NCBI RefSeq assembly: GCF_965137005.1
Contig: NZ_CBCRXM010000008.1
Span: forward strand, 51,414 to 115,413
Direction: 5' to 3'
DNA: 64,000 bases
From: Sphingomonas_O antarctica
GTDB taxonomy: Bacteria > Pseudomonadota > Alphaproteobacteria > Sphingomonadales > Sphingomonadaceae
Positions 8,649-17,128 of this stretch are shown in pieces. Numbering within the stretch: position 1 is the stretch's first letter; each line of letters begins with the position of its first letter. The notes under the pieces are model-generated. The model ran no database searches, was not told the origin of the DNA, and saw only the letters and a program-made list of their open reading frames with translations. The translations under genes and the position numbers were made by a program.

Positions 8649-9317
8649 ATGAGACGAGCGACGAAGATCATGATTGCGGGAGGCGCGGCAATGCTTGCCG
8701 TGTCCGCAGCATTGTTCATGCCGAACGATTTCCTGCGCGCCGCCGACCACCTCGATCCGCCGACCCGCACCGATGCCGCGTTCGACACCACGCCCGACAA
8801 GCCGGCCGATATTGCCGATGTTTACGCCTGGCACACCGCGACGTCGCTGATCATTGCGATGACGTTTGCCGGACCGCAGGCGAAAACCGCCCCGGCCACT
8901 TATGATCGTGACGTCCTGTACACGATCAACATTTCGAATGCGTCGCCGCGCACCACGCCGACATTTCCGATCACCGTCCGCTTCGGCGCCGACCCCAGCG
9001 CGCCCAATCAATTCGGCGTTCAGTTCACCGGCTTGCCCGGCGTCACCGGCACGATCACCGGACCGGTCGAAACCACTCTGGTAAAGGACGGCGTGACGGT
9101 CCGCGCCGGGCTGTTCGACGATCCGTTCTTCTTCGACCTGCAGGGGTTCCGGACGACATCGAGCACAGGCACCTTCGCGTTCGACAAGAACCGGGACTTT
9201 TTCGCCGGCCAGAATGATACTGCGATCGTCATCGAAATTCCCCGCAGCCGGATTGAGAACGGGACCAACCGGATCGGCATCTGGGGCACGACCGCGCGTT
9301 TCGGAGGACAGCTGTGA
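8649..9317 (+). CDS. DUF4331-family exported protein, N-terminal half of the usual family domain
   Basis: A 222-residue protein with a signal peptide (RRATKIMIAGGAAMLAVSAA). The mature start ADHLDPPTRTDAAFDTTPDKPADIADVYAW is the hallmark N-terminal block of DUF4331. The start is ATG 8649 behind AGGGGGAC; an upstream in-frame start at 8514 lacks a signal peptide and is rejected. DUF4331 proteins are usually about twice this length; here the protein stops near the middle (RIGIWGTTARFGGQL) and the following gene continues with the C-terminal block. Its TGA shares a base with the next ATG (TGATG). First gene of a four-gene operon; function unknown. Confidence 0.85.
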   Translation: MRRATKIMIAGGAAMLAVSAALFMPNDFLRAADHLDPPTRTDAAFDTTPDKPADIADVYAWHTATSLIIAMTFAGPQAKTAPATYDRDVLYTINISNASPRTTPTFPITVRFGADPSAPNQFGVQFTGLPGVTGTITGPVETTLVKDGVTVRAGLFDDPFFFDLQGFRTTSSTGTFAFDKNRDFFAGQNDTAIVIEIPRSRIENGTNRIGIWGTTARFGGQL

Positions 9318-10018
9318 TGTTGGGTAAAGCACGCCAACTGGCTTTCGTCGCGCCTGTCGCGCTCGCGCTCGGACTGACCGCCTGTGGCGATGATTCGTCG
9401 TCGGCACCGATCGTCGCGGCGCCGTCCCCCTCACCCAGCCCGTCGCCATCGCCGACGCCGACGAGCTTCAACGTCCAGCCCTGCCTGGATCAGGTCGTCC
9501 CCGGAACCACGGCGACGGTGGCCAGTCTGGTGGTACCGGACATGCTGACCATCGACCTCGCCGGAGCATCGGGCTTTCCCAACGGCCGCCGCCTGCCCGA
9601 TCCGGTGATCGACGTCACATTGAACGTCCTGTTCCTCAAACTGTCGATCAATGGCCCGACGACACTCGCCTTCTTGCCGGTCAATCCGCCCGCGAATGAC
9701 ATGCCGTTCCGCACGACATTCCCGTATTTGGCGCCGGCACAGGGATCGCCGCCATTGTCGGCGACAACCGGCGTTAATTTCGATTTCCGAACCGATCCAG
9801 TCAGTGCCTATACCCGGGTCGACCGGATGGGCATGCCGGCAGTGGCGACCGCCCTTATCGGATCGTCGACCAAGAACGCCTATAACGATGCCAATCCGGC
9901 GGACGATGCGGCGGGCATGTTCGTGCCGTCGATCAAGTCCCAGTTGACCGCGTTGACCAACGCGCTGGCAGACGATTTCCAGCGCGCCGGGCTGACGGTC
10001 TGCGCAACGCCGATCTGA
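9317..10018 (+). CDS. DUF4331-like lipoprotein, C-terminal half of the usual family domain
   Basis: A 233-residue lipoprotein: lipobox LTAC at Cys23, then a Ser/Pro linker (PSPSPSPSPSPTPT) that probably spaces the domain from the membrane. The body contains VVPDMLTIDL, SGFPNGRRLPDPVIDVTLN and FRTTFPYLAPAQG, the usual C-terminal blocks of DUF4331. I read 8649-10018 as one ancestral DUF4331 protein split in two, the second part gaining its own lipid anchor. GGAGG at 9303-9307 serves ATG 9317 (GTG 9314 also possible). Three bases separate it from the TPR gene. Confidence 0.8.
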   Translation: MLGKARQLAFVAPVALALGLTACGDDSSSAPIVAAPSPSPSPSPSPTPTSFNVQPCLDQVVPGTTATVASLVVPDMLTIDLAGASGFPNGRRLPDPVIDVTLNVLFLKLSINGPTTLAFLPVNPPANDMPFRTTFPYLAPAQGSPPLSATTGVNFDFRTDPVSAYTRVDRMGMPAVATALIGSSTKNAYNDANPADDAAGMFVPSIKSQLTALTNALADDFQRAGLTVCATPI

Positions 10019-10020
10019 TC

Positions 10021-11451
10021 GTGACCGATGAGGGGCGCGCCATTCGCGCGGCGCGCCCGATCCTCTCAAACCTTGGCGGGGGGCTGGCCTTGCCCCCAAC
10101 CGCCGCGTCGATCGAATCCCGCCTCTGGAAGTTGGCGATCGCGATTCTGGTCGCAGGCTTGGTCGTCCTTGCCCTGACGCGGTTGCTGCATCCAGCGACC
10201 ACGTCCGATCGAGCGCCACCCATCGACACCCTGCCGCTGAGCTATGGTCCGAAAAACTATGCCGCGGCGGTGGTGCTCGCCGACAATGCAGTGGCCCTGG
10301 GCACGGAGCGCGTGCGCGCCCGGCCGCAGGACTGGATTTTTCAGGAAAGCTACGCCCGCGCCTTGATGGGCCGGGCACGCCTGACGCTGTCGTTCGACGA
10401 TCTTCAGCAAGCCACGCTCGCTCTGGCCAAGGGCAAAGCCGAGGCGATTGCCGGCAGCGGGCCGCTCCTGACCGATGCGGTGGCGAATTTCACCGTCCAC
10501 CGCATGGCCCCGATTGCGCAGGATCTGCGCATCTTCGACGCCGCCGCGGTGCGACCCGACAAGGGCGACCGCGCCGAAGCCGAAGCGTTACGCGGCGACG
10601 TGGCGTTTTACTCCGGACAATATGGCCAGGCCGCGGCGCATTATCGCGCATCGGCGGCGATCGACGATGGCATGGGCCTCGCCTTTCGCATCGCCAATTT
10701 CGAATACAAGACCGGGCATCCCGACGCGGCGCGCGCCCAGTTCGAACGCAGCGCGCGGATGAATACCGCGCGCACCCGGCAGTTCATGGCCAATGTCTGG
10801 CTGCAAAGCGGCGTGGTCGAATTGTCGCGCGGTCGCTGGGACGATGCCGAAGCCCTGTTTCGCAAAGCCGACCAGACGTTTCCCGGCTATTGGCTGATCG
10901 AGGCGCATGTCGCGCAAATGGCGGCGTTGCGCGGCAAGCTCGACGAAGCGGCGCAAGCCTATCACACGATCATCGCGCGAACCGGGCAGCCCGATGTCAT
11001 CGACGCGCTCGCCGTGCTGTACCGGGTGGCGGGCAACGGTCCGGCGAGCCGCGCCTGGGCCGCGCGATCGGCGCCGGTCTGGGATCGCCGGCTGGGGATG
11101 TTGCCCGAGGCGGCTTATGCGCATGCGCTCGAACACGAACTCGTGCTCGGCGATCCGGCGCGCGCGTTGTCGCTCGCCCGCGCGAATATGGCGGCGCGCC
11201 CTTATGGCGATTCGGTCACGATGCTGGCCTGGGCGCTGATCGCCAATGGCAAGGCGGACGAGGCCGCGCGCTTGGTCGAAGCGCTGAACAAGACACAGTG
11301 GCGCACCGCGCAGCAATATGGCGCCTTGTCGCAAGCCTATGCGATGCTCGGCGACAGCACGCGCAGCGATGCGGCACGCGACACCGCGCTCGACATCAAT
11401 CCGCGCGCGTTCGACCCGAATGCGGCGCTGATCTGGTTCGGCAATCACTGA
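10021..11451 (+). CDS. Membrane-anchored TPR protein of the DUF4331 operon
   Basis: 476 residues from a GTG start directly after the previous stop. One membrane segment at about 38-54 (LWKLAIAILVAGLVVLALT) puts the long C-terminal part in the periplasm. From about residue 190 on, repeated helix pairs with TPR spacing are visible, such as ALRGDVAFYSGQYGQAAAHY, GVVELSRGRWDDAEALFRKA, MAALRGKLDEAAQAYHTI and YAMLGDSTRSDAARDTAL. It should act as a scaffold for partner proteins, most simply the two DUF4331 products and the HupE-like protein. Its TGA overlaps the next ATG (TGATG). No catalytic motif. Confidence 0.85.
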   Translation: MTDEGRAIRAARPILSNLGGGLALPPTAASIESRLWKLAIAILVAGLVVLALTRLLHPATTSDRAPPIDTLPLSYGPKNYAAAVVLADNAVALGTERVRARPQDWIFQESYARALMGRARLTLSFDDLQQATLALAKGKAEAIAGSGPLLTDAVANFTVHRMAPIAQDLRIFDAAAVRPDKGDRAEAEALRGDVAFYSGQYGQAAAHYRASAAIDDGMGLAFRIANFEYKTGHPDAARAQFERSARMNTARTRQFMANVWLQSGVVELSRGRWDDAEALFRKADQTFPGYWLIEAHVAQMAALRGKLDEAAQAYHTIIARTGQPDVIDALAVLYRVAGNGPASRAWAARSAPVWDRRLGMLPEAAYAHALEHELVLGDPARALSLARANMAARPYGDSVTMLAWALIANGKADEAARLVEALNKTQWRTAQQYGALSQAYAMLGDSTRSDAARDTALDINPRAFDPNAALIWFGNH

Positions 11452-12704
11452 TGCGCTGGCTTCTTCTGGCGCTCGTCTTGCTCTTCGCGCGCCCGGTGGA
11501 AGCGCATCTGACACCCAATTCGGAAGTGCAGATCGATTTCGGACAGCGCGAGGCGCAGGTCGATGTGATCATCCCGCTTGGCGAATATGGCTATGCGACC
11601 GGCAACCCGATCGATCACAGCGCACGGTCGCTCGACATGGCGCGCGCCTTCCTCACCAGCCGTATTCGGGTGACCAGCCCAGACGGCAAACCGTGGACAA
11701 TCGCGATCGAGTCGATCGAATTCGTCCAGATCGCCGGTCCGCCCGATCTGCACGCCATTCTGCGGATAACCCCGCCGCCGGGCGAAACCGCGCGGCGGAT
11801 GACGATTGTCTGGAATGCCGTCATCGACACCGTGCCCAGCCATTTCGTGCTGTTCGTCGCGCGCAGCGATTTTTCGGCGGGCAAGCTCAACGATTCGCGC
11901 GAAGTTCTCGGCGCGTTGCAGGGGCCACGCCGCACGCTGGCAATCGATCGTGGTGACGGTCGCGCGCTGAAGGGCCTGTCCGCGGCCATCTCGCTCGGCA
12001 TGGAACATATCGCCGAGGGGCACGACCATTTATTGTTCCTGATCGCACTGTTGCTCCCGGCCCCCTTGCTGGCGGCGAGCGGTGCGTGGGGCGGTCCGCG
12101 TCAACCGCGCGACGCGGTTCGCAAGCTCGCGCTGATCGTCACCGCCTTCACCGTCGGCCACAGTATCACGCTGATCGGCGCGGCGTTTTTCGGCTGGCAA
12201 TTGCCCGCGCCGCCCGTCGAAATCGGCATCGCGATTTCGATCCTGGTGTCGGCCATCCACGCCTGGCGGCCGATCTTCCCGGGGCGCGAGCCGGTGGTCG
12301 CGGCGGGGTTCGGGCTGGTTCACGGCCTCGCCTTTGCCACCGTCGTCAGCCGCTTCGGCCTCGGCATCGGCGAAAAAGCCGCGTCGATTCTGGGCTTCAA
12401 TCTGGGGATCGAGATCGTTCAGCTTATGGTGGTCATCGCGATCATGCCGCTGCTCATCATGCTGTCGCGCACCCGCTGGTATCCCTATTTCCGCAAAGTC
12501 GGCGCTGGCTTTGCCGGCATCGCCGCGACGGCGTGGATCGTCGAGCGCGTCAGCGGGACACCAAACCCGCTCGCGGAGACGATCGATGCCGGGCTGAACC
12601 ACAGTCTGTGGCTCGCTGGGGCGCTGGTCGTCTTGACGCTCGTCGCGCTGAAATACGGTCGCGACCGACCGGATGAGGTGGGCACCCTGCCGTTCGCCTC
12701 TTAA
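11451..12704 (+). CDS. HupE/UreJ-family membrane protein with N-terminal periplasmic domain
   Basis: 417 residues: signal peptide (RWLLLALVLLFARPVEA), a beta-rich exported domain to about residue 180, then a six- or seven-helix membrane domain opening with SLGMEHIAEGHDHLLFLIALLLP. The histidines of GxxHIxxGxDHLLF and VGHSITL are characteristic of HupE/UreJ proteins, some of which are nickel or cobalt permeases. It is the last gene of the DUF4331-TPR operon and starts on the TGATG of the TPR gene. Metal transport is possible but not shown. Its TAA overlaps the convergent kynureninase stop within TTAA. Confidence 0.87.
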   Translation: MRWLLLALVLLFARPVEAHLTPNSEVQIDFGQREAQVDVIIPLGEYGYATGNPIDHSARSLDMARAFLTSRIRVTSPDGKPWTIAIESIEFVQIAGPPDLHAILRITPPPGETARRMTIVWNAVIDTVPSHFVLFVARSDFSAGKLNDSREVLGALQGPRRTLAIDRGDGRALKGLSAAISLGMEHIAEGHDHLLFLIALLLPAPLLAASGAWGGPRQPRDAVRKLALIVTAFTVGHSITLIGAAFFGWQLPAPPVEIGIAISILVSAIHAWRPIFPGREPVVAAGFGLVHGLAFATVVSRFGLGIGEKAASILGFNLGIEIVQLMVVIAIMPLLIMLSRTRWYPYFRKVGAGFAGIAATAWIVERVSGTPNPLAETIDAGLNHSLWLAGALVVLTLVALKYGRDRPDEVGTLPFAS

Positions 12705-13930
12705 GTAACGACGCGCCGCACCGCATATTGCGGCTCCTGCCAAATCTTGCGCGCCATGATGTCGTCAAGGATGTCGACGGCGCGCCAGATGTCCTCGAAG
12801 CGGGTGTAGAGTGGCGTAATCCCGAACCGCGCGACGTCGGGGGTACGGAAGTCGCCGATGACACCACGCGCGATCAATGCCTGGATGATTTCATACGCAT
12901 GGTCATGGGCGAACGAGATGTGTCCGCCCCGCGTCGCTGGATCGTCCGGAGACACCGGCCGCAACTCGGGACAGCGCGCCGCGACGAGCAAGGCGAACAG
13001 GTCGAACAGTTGCGCCGATTTTGCGAAGAGCGCGTTCTGGTCGACTTCCAGCATCAGATCGACGCCGGCTTCCAGCGCAACCATGCTCAGGATCGGCGGT
13101 GTGCCGGCGAGGAACCGGGAAATGCCGGGCGCGGGTTGATAGCGGGCGTCGAACACGAACGGCGACGCGTGGCCGAACCAGCCCGAGATCGGCGAGGTAA
13201 TTTTATCCTGAAGGGCCTTCGCCACATACAGGAAAGCGGGGGCGCCCGGCCCGCCGTTCAAATGCTTGTAACCGCAGCCGATCGCCAGTTCGACACCATC
13301 ACGTCCGAGATCGAGCGGCACCGTGCCGATGCTGTGGCTTAGATCCCAGACGATTCGCACGTCATGGCCGGCGGCGATGCGGTTCATCGCGGCGATGTCG
13401 TGGCGATAGCCCGACCGGTAATCGACCTGAGTCAGCATAACCAAGGCCGTCGCCGACGACATCGCCCCAACAAGATCGTCACGATCGACCACGCGAAGTT
13501 CGAGACCCAGCGTTCGCGCGGCCCCTTCGGCGACATAAAGGTCGCTCGGGAAATTACCGCGCTCGGTCAGGATTTCGGTGCGGCCGGGGCTCAGCGGTGC
13601 CGCCGCCATGATCAATTTGTACAGATTGACCGAGGTGGAATCGGTGACGACGACCTCACCGGGCCGAGCGCCGATCACACGTGCGATCTTGTCTCCGATA
13701 CGGTGCGGCGCATCGACCCAACCGGCGTCATTCCAGCTGGTGACGAGGCCGTCGCCCCATTCTTTCGCGACCGCTTCGGCAACGCGCCGCGGCGTTTCGA
13801 CCGGTAACGGGCCGAGCGAATTGCCGTCGAGATAGATGACATTCTCAGGCAGGCTGAACCGCTGACGAAAGGCGGCGAGCGGATCGGCGCGGTCGAGCGC
13901 CTGCGCGTCTTCGAGCGTCGGCATCGTCAT
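12701..13930 (-). CDS. kynU: Kynureninase
   Basis: A 409-residue PLP enzyme that cleaves kynurenine (or 3-hydroxykynurenine) to anthranilate (or 3-hydroxyanthranilate) and alanine. Family landmarks are VIYLDGNSLGPLP (31-43), TDSTSVNLYK (97-105), RGNFPSDLY (124-132), IVWDLSHSIG (193-202) and the PLP-lysine motif CGYKHLNGGPGAPAF with Lys222. Length is typical. Its ATG overlaps the TGA of the upstream alpha/beta hydrolase (ATGA), a two-gene operon that suggests tryptophan catabolism. No tryptophan 2,3-dioxygenase gene is in the window. Confidence 0.96.
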   Translation of the reverse strand: MTMPTLEDAQALDRADPLAAFRQRFSLPENVIYLDGNSLGPLPVETPRRVAEAVAKEWGDGLVTSWNDAGWVDAPHRIGDKIARVIGARPGEVVVTDSTSVNLYKLIMAAAPLSPGRTEILTERGNFPSDLYVAEGAARTLGLELRVVDRDDLVGAMSSATALVMLTQVDYRSGYRHDIAAMNRIAAGHDVRIVWDLSHSIGTVPLDLGRDGVELAIGCGYKHLNGGPGAPAFLYVAKALQDKITSPISGWFGHASPFVFDARYQPAPGISRFLAGTPPILSMVALEAGVDLMLEVDQNALFAKSAQLFDLFALLVAARCPELRPVSPDDPATRGGHISFAHDHAYEIIQALIARGVIGDFRTPDVARFGITPLYTRFEDIWRAVDILDDIMARKIWQEPQYAVRRVVT

Positions 13931-14844
13931 TTGCTTGTCTCGACCGGGAGATGCAACGCGCGCTGGATTTCGCGGACCTCGGCCGCCCAGGCGGCGCTGC
14001 CCGGCGCGATCAGTTCGACATGCCCTTCGCCGGGAATGACGACCCGGCGCAGCACGACGTGCCGCGCCTTGGCGCGTCGTTCATAAGCATCGGCGAAAGA
14101 CGGCGGCGCAATGCGATCGAGCGACGCGTTGACGAGGACCTGGTGCGTTGCAAACGGCATTAGTTCGGCGGGCGACGTATCGCGATAGACGTTGGGGCGC
14201 CCCTCGCTGGGTGTGCCGGTGAGCAGATGCACCGCTTCGACACCGCAGGTATCTCCGGGCGCTCTCTGTGCCGCCTCGAGGTCGGGAAGGCCACCGACAC
14301 TGATCGCGGTGGCGATTTTCAACGGGGCCTTCGCATGGAGAGTGCTGTCGGCGGGAATACGCTCCCGTGCCGCGAGCCATAAAGCGAGATGGCCGCCAGC
14401 CGAATGGCCGAACGCGACGACGTTGGCGATGTCCAGATCGTAACGCGTGGCATTGGCGGCGAGTGCGTCGGCTGCCGCCGCGGCGTCGAGGAAAATGCCC
14501 GGATAACCGCCACCGGGCCGGTCGATGCCGCGATATTCGATGTTCCACACCGCGATCCCGCGCGCGCGCAGATCGCCGGCGATATAATTCATCAACGTGG
14601 CATCGGCGATATGGGTTTGCCAGCAGCCGCCATGGACCATCAACACGACGGGGTGTTTCCCGGCTGTTTTCGGCAGCCAGATGTCGACATGCTGAAGTGC
14701 ATCGGCACCATATGACATCTGCGCGTCGGGTTGCGGCTTGGGACGGCTGATCAAATCGACCCACGGCATCGTCGCGTCGGTGCCGCCGGGGGAGACGAGC
14801 GTCAGTCCGAGCAAGGCGACTGCTGCCAACAATACATATTTCAT
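13927..14844 (-). CDS. Exported alpha/beta hydrolase, possible N-formylkynurenine hydrolase
   Basis: 305 residues from ATG 14844, which opens a clean signal peptide (MKYVLLAAVALLGLTLVSPGG); an earlier frame start at 14898 adds 18 hydrophilic residues and is less likely. Catalytic layout: oxyanion motif VHGGCW, nucleophile GHSAGG (Ser148), a late Asp (NASLDRIAPP) and His in PGEGHVEL. This is the BD-FAE/kynurenine-formamidase-like hydrolase type. Coupling to kynU suggests it supplies kynurenine from N-formylkynurenine, but a signal peptide would be odd for that cytoplasmic step, so another ester or amide substrate is possible. Confidence 0.8.
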   Translation of the reverse strand: MKYVLLAAVALLGLTLVSPGGTDATMPWVDLISRPKPQPDAQMSYGADALQHVDIWLPKTAGKHPVVLMVHGGCWQTHIADATLMNYIAGDLRARGIAVWNIEYRGIDRPGGGYPGIFLDAAAAADALAANATRYDLDIANVVAFGHSAGGHLALWLAARERIPADSTLHAKAPLKIATAISVGGLPDLEAAQRAPGDTCGVEAVHLLTGTPSEGRPNVYRDTSPAELMPFATHQVLVNASLDRIAPPSFADAYERRAKARHVVLRRVVIPGEGHVELIAPGSAAWAAEVREIQRALHLPVETSK

Positions 14845-14949
14845 TCCCGGCCGATCGTGATTGCCGTCCGATGATACACGAGCATGGCCGTGGGACAACG
14901 CGCGCCGAACAGCATTGCGCGATCTGTATTATGTGAGTAACACAGCTGC

Positions 14950-15591
14950 ATGACCCAGCTCGATCTCACCAATGTGACCAAGACCTATGGGCGCAAAAAC
15001 GTGCTGGACGATGTGACGATATCGTTTCCGGTCGGGCTGACCTTGCTCACCGGTCCCAGCGGCGCGGGTAAATCGACGCTGCTGCGCCTGATCGCGACGG
15101 CCGAGAAACCGACCCGCGGAAAGATCAGCTGGTACGGCGCGCCCTTTCCGGCTGCGCGTGCGGAACTGCGTCGCGTGCTGGGTTACGCCCCGCAGGCGGT
15201 CGATCTGCCCGACGACCTGACCGCGCGCGAATTTGCGCTGCACATGGCAGCGTTGAAGGGGCTCGAGCTTGGCGCCGCGGATCGGCAATTCGCAGCGATT
15301 ACCGATGCGATCGGCCTGCATGCCGACATCAACAATCGCATCGCAACGTTTTCGGGCGGCATGCGGCGACGGCTGATTTTCGCTCAGGCGCTGCTTGGCG
15401 CGCCAGAATTGCTGGCCCTCGATGAACCAACCGCCGAACTCGACAGCGAAACCGCCCACCGCGTCGGAGCGCTGGTGCTCGACTATGCCCGCACCGCCGC
15501 GGTCGTGATGACGACGCATCTCGCCGACGATCTACGGCCTTCCGCGACCGCCATATTGCGGGTCGATGACGGCAAGGTCGCCACCGCGTGA
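14950..15591 (+). CDS. ABC transporter ATP-binding protein
   Basis: 213 residues with all nucleotide-binding motifs: Walker A GPSGAGKST (about 37-45), Q-loop region YAPQAVDLPDD, signature FSGGMRRR, Walker B LLALDEPT and a switch His (MTTHLADD). The variant signature SGGM and short length fit ABC-2-type exporters. It partners the membrane protein whose GTG overlaps its TGA (GTGA), forming a two-gene transporter. Substrate unknown. A TATTAT at 14927-14932 upstream could be a -10 box. Confidence 0.9.
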   Translation: MTQLDLTNVTKTYGRKNVLDDVTISFPVGLTLLTGPSGAGKSTLLRLIATAEKPTRGKISWYGAPFPAARAELRRVLGYAPQAVDLPDDLTAREFALHMAALKGLELGAADRQFAAITDAIGLHADINNRIATFSGGMRRRLIFAQALLGAPELLALDEPTAELDSETAHRVGALVLDYARTAAVVMTTHLADDLRPSATAILRVDDGKVATA

Positions 15592-16979
15592 GCGCGCTCG
15601 CCGTTGGGCAGTCTTCGCTGACCACGACGCTGAAACGCTATGCGCGCAGCCATGGCTTGTGGCTGATGCTGCTGGTCGGGCCGATCGGGGCGCGGTTCAT
15701 GATCGCACGCGATGACGGGTCGGGCGTGCAGATCGCGATCGGCAACCATCTGCCGGTTATGACCTCCGCGATGCTCGGCATTTCGCTGGGCATCGTCGTT
15801 TCGACTTTGTTGCTGCCGATCGGCTTCATCTACCTCCGCGCCAACGTCACGCGCCGCCAGCCGTGGCAAATCGAGGAGGTCACGCCGGCGCGGCGCATTC
15901 CGATTGCCCTGGGACGGTTCGGCGCGGATGTCGCCGTGCTGTTCGGCATGTTGTCGACGCTAACGCTCGCGGGATGGCTGCTCGGCTGGCTGATTGTCAC
16001 CGGCCCGTATGATCCGCTGCTGCTGACCGCCTGCCTCTGGCTCGTCGCCGGGCCGTCGGTGATGGGCCTTGCCGCGTTTCGCGCGCTGCTCGATGCATTT
16101 CCAGCGACGCGTCGCTGGTTAGGCGAGCCTTTGTTCTTTATCGCGTGGATGGCCAGTATCGCGATGCCCGCAGCGGTGAGCGGCGAGCGGTCGAGCTTCG
16201 CCTCGAACATGTACGACTTTGCCGGGTTCGTGCGTCCGCTGGTCGGCCCCGCCCCATCGATCGGGAATGATTTCTCGATCGGCAGCACGACCGGAATCCT
16301 GCCCGGCCGCGTGCCGCTCGATGTGCTCGCGGGCATCGGCGCGCCGGGTTATCTGGCGTCGCGCTTCGCCTGGGCGGCGATCGCCGTTGCGGTCGCGATC
16401 CTTGCTGGCCTGTTATACCGACCGCATACCGCGCGGCTGCAACAACGCTCCGTGGGCAGGATAGCGCGGCTGTTCGCGGCTGGTCCGCCGCCATTGGCGG
16501 TTGAGGGAGCGCCCTCCGCAGCGCCAGTCGCAGCGCCGTTTATCGGCCTGGTTGCCGCCGAGTTTCGCCTGATCGGCGGCGGCCGACTGTTCCACCTGCT
16601 CGCCGCCGCATCGGCGATTGCGGGCGTGTTCGGCGATTTCCGGCACGTCGGCAGCGCAGCGAGTCTGCTGCTGCTGATCTTCGGCCTGTCCGCGCATGCC
16701 GGGCGAAGCGAGGCGAGCGGGTTGCTGGCGCTGACGCGCACCACGCAAATGTCGCCAGCGATCCGGCGATCGGCCTTCCTCGTGGCGGGTCTTGGCTGGG
16801 CGATATTGCTGGCGTTGCCCGCCACAGCCCTGCGCCTGTCGCCGCAGCCATTGGTCCTGATGATCGGGACGACCGGTGCGGCGGCGATGCTTGCAATCGG
16901 CCTCGCGGCGATCAGCCGCTCAGCTTTCGCGCCGCGCCTCGTGCTGCTGATATTATGGTACGGCTATCTGTCGTCGTAA
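15588..16979 (+). CDS. ABC-2-type transporter membrane subunit (poorly conserved)
   Basis: 463 residues with about ten to twelve predicted membrane segments in two clusters (roughly 25-215 and 250-460) separated by a Pro/Ala-rich loop. No recognisable binding motif. The GTG start overlaps the ATPase stop by four bases, which is the main evidence that this is the permease of that system. It faces a TonB receptor gene 149 bases downstream, but no shared substrate can be argued from sequence. Confidence 0.75.
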   Translation: MSALAVGQSSLTTTLKRYARSHGLWLMLLVGPIGARFMIARDDGSGVQIAIGNHLPVMTSAMLGISLGIVVSTLLLPIGFIYLRANVTRRQPWQIEEVTPARRIPIALGRFGADVAVLFGMLSTLTLAGWLLGWLIVTGPYDPLLLTACLWLVAGPSVMGLAAFRALLDAFPATRRWLGEPLFFIAWMASIAMPAAVSGERSSFASNMYDFAGFVRPLVGPAPSIGNDFSIGSTTGILPGRVPLDVLAGIGAPGYLASRFAWAAIAVAVAILAGLLYRPHTARLQQRSVGRIARLFAAGPPPLAVEGAPSAAPVAAPFIGLVAAEFRLIGGGRLFHLLAAASAIAGVFGDFRHVGSAASLLLLIFGLSAHAGRSEASGLLALTRTTQMSPAIRRSAFLVAGLGWAILLALPATALRLSPQPLVLMIGTTGAAAMLAIGLAAISRSAFAPRLVLLILWYGYLSS

Positions 16980-17128
16980 CCGGTCGGATCCGAGGACCAA
17001 CACCTTCGCGATCTGAATGCCGCAGTGCAACATACTTGTCACGATGAATCGCTAACGCTATGGGCCGGCACGCAAAAGGGTGCCGCTGCGTTGCAGCACC
17101 GGCACGTCCAAAAGGGAAAATCAAACCG

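Noticed and set aside
13268..13295. GTAACC inside kynU as a sigma-F site
   Set aside because: No CGAA at the required spacing and the site is internal to a gene.
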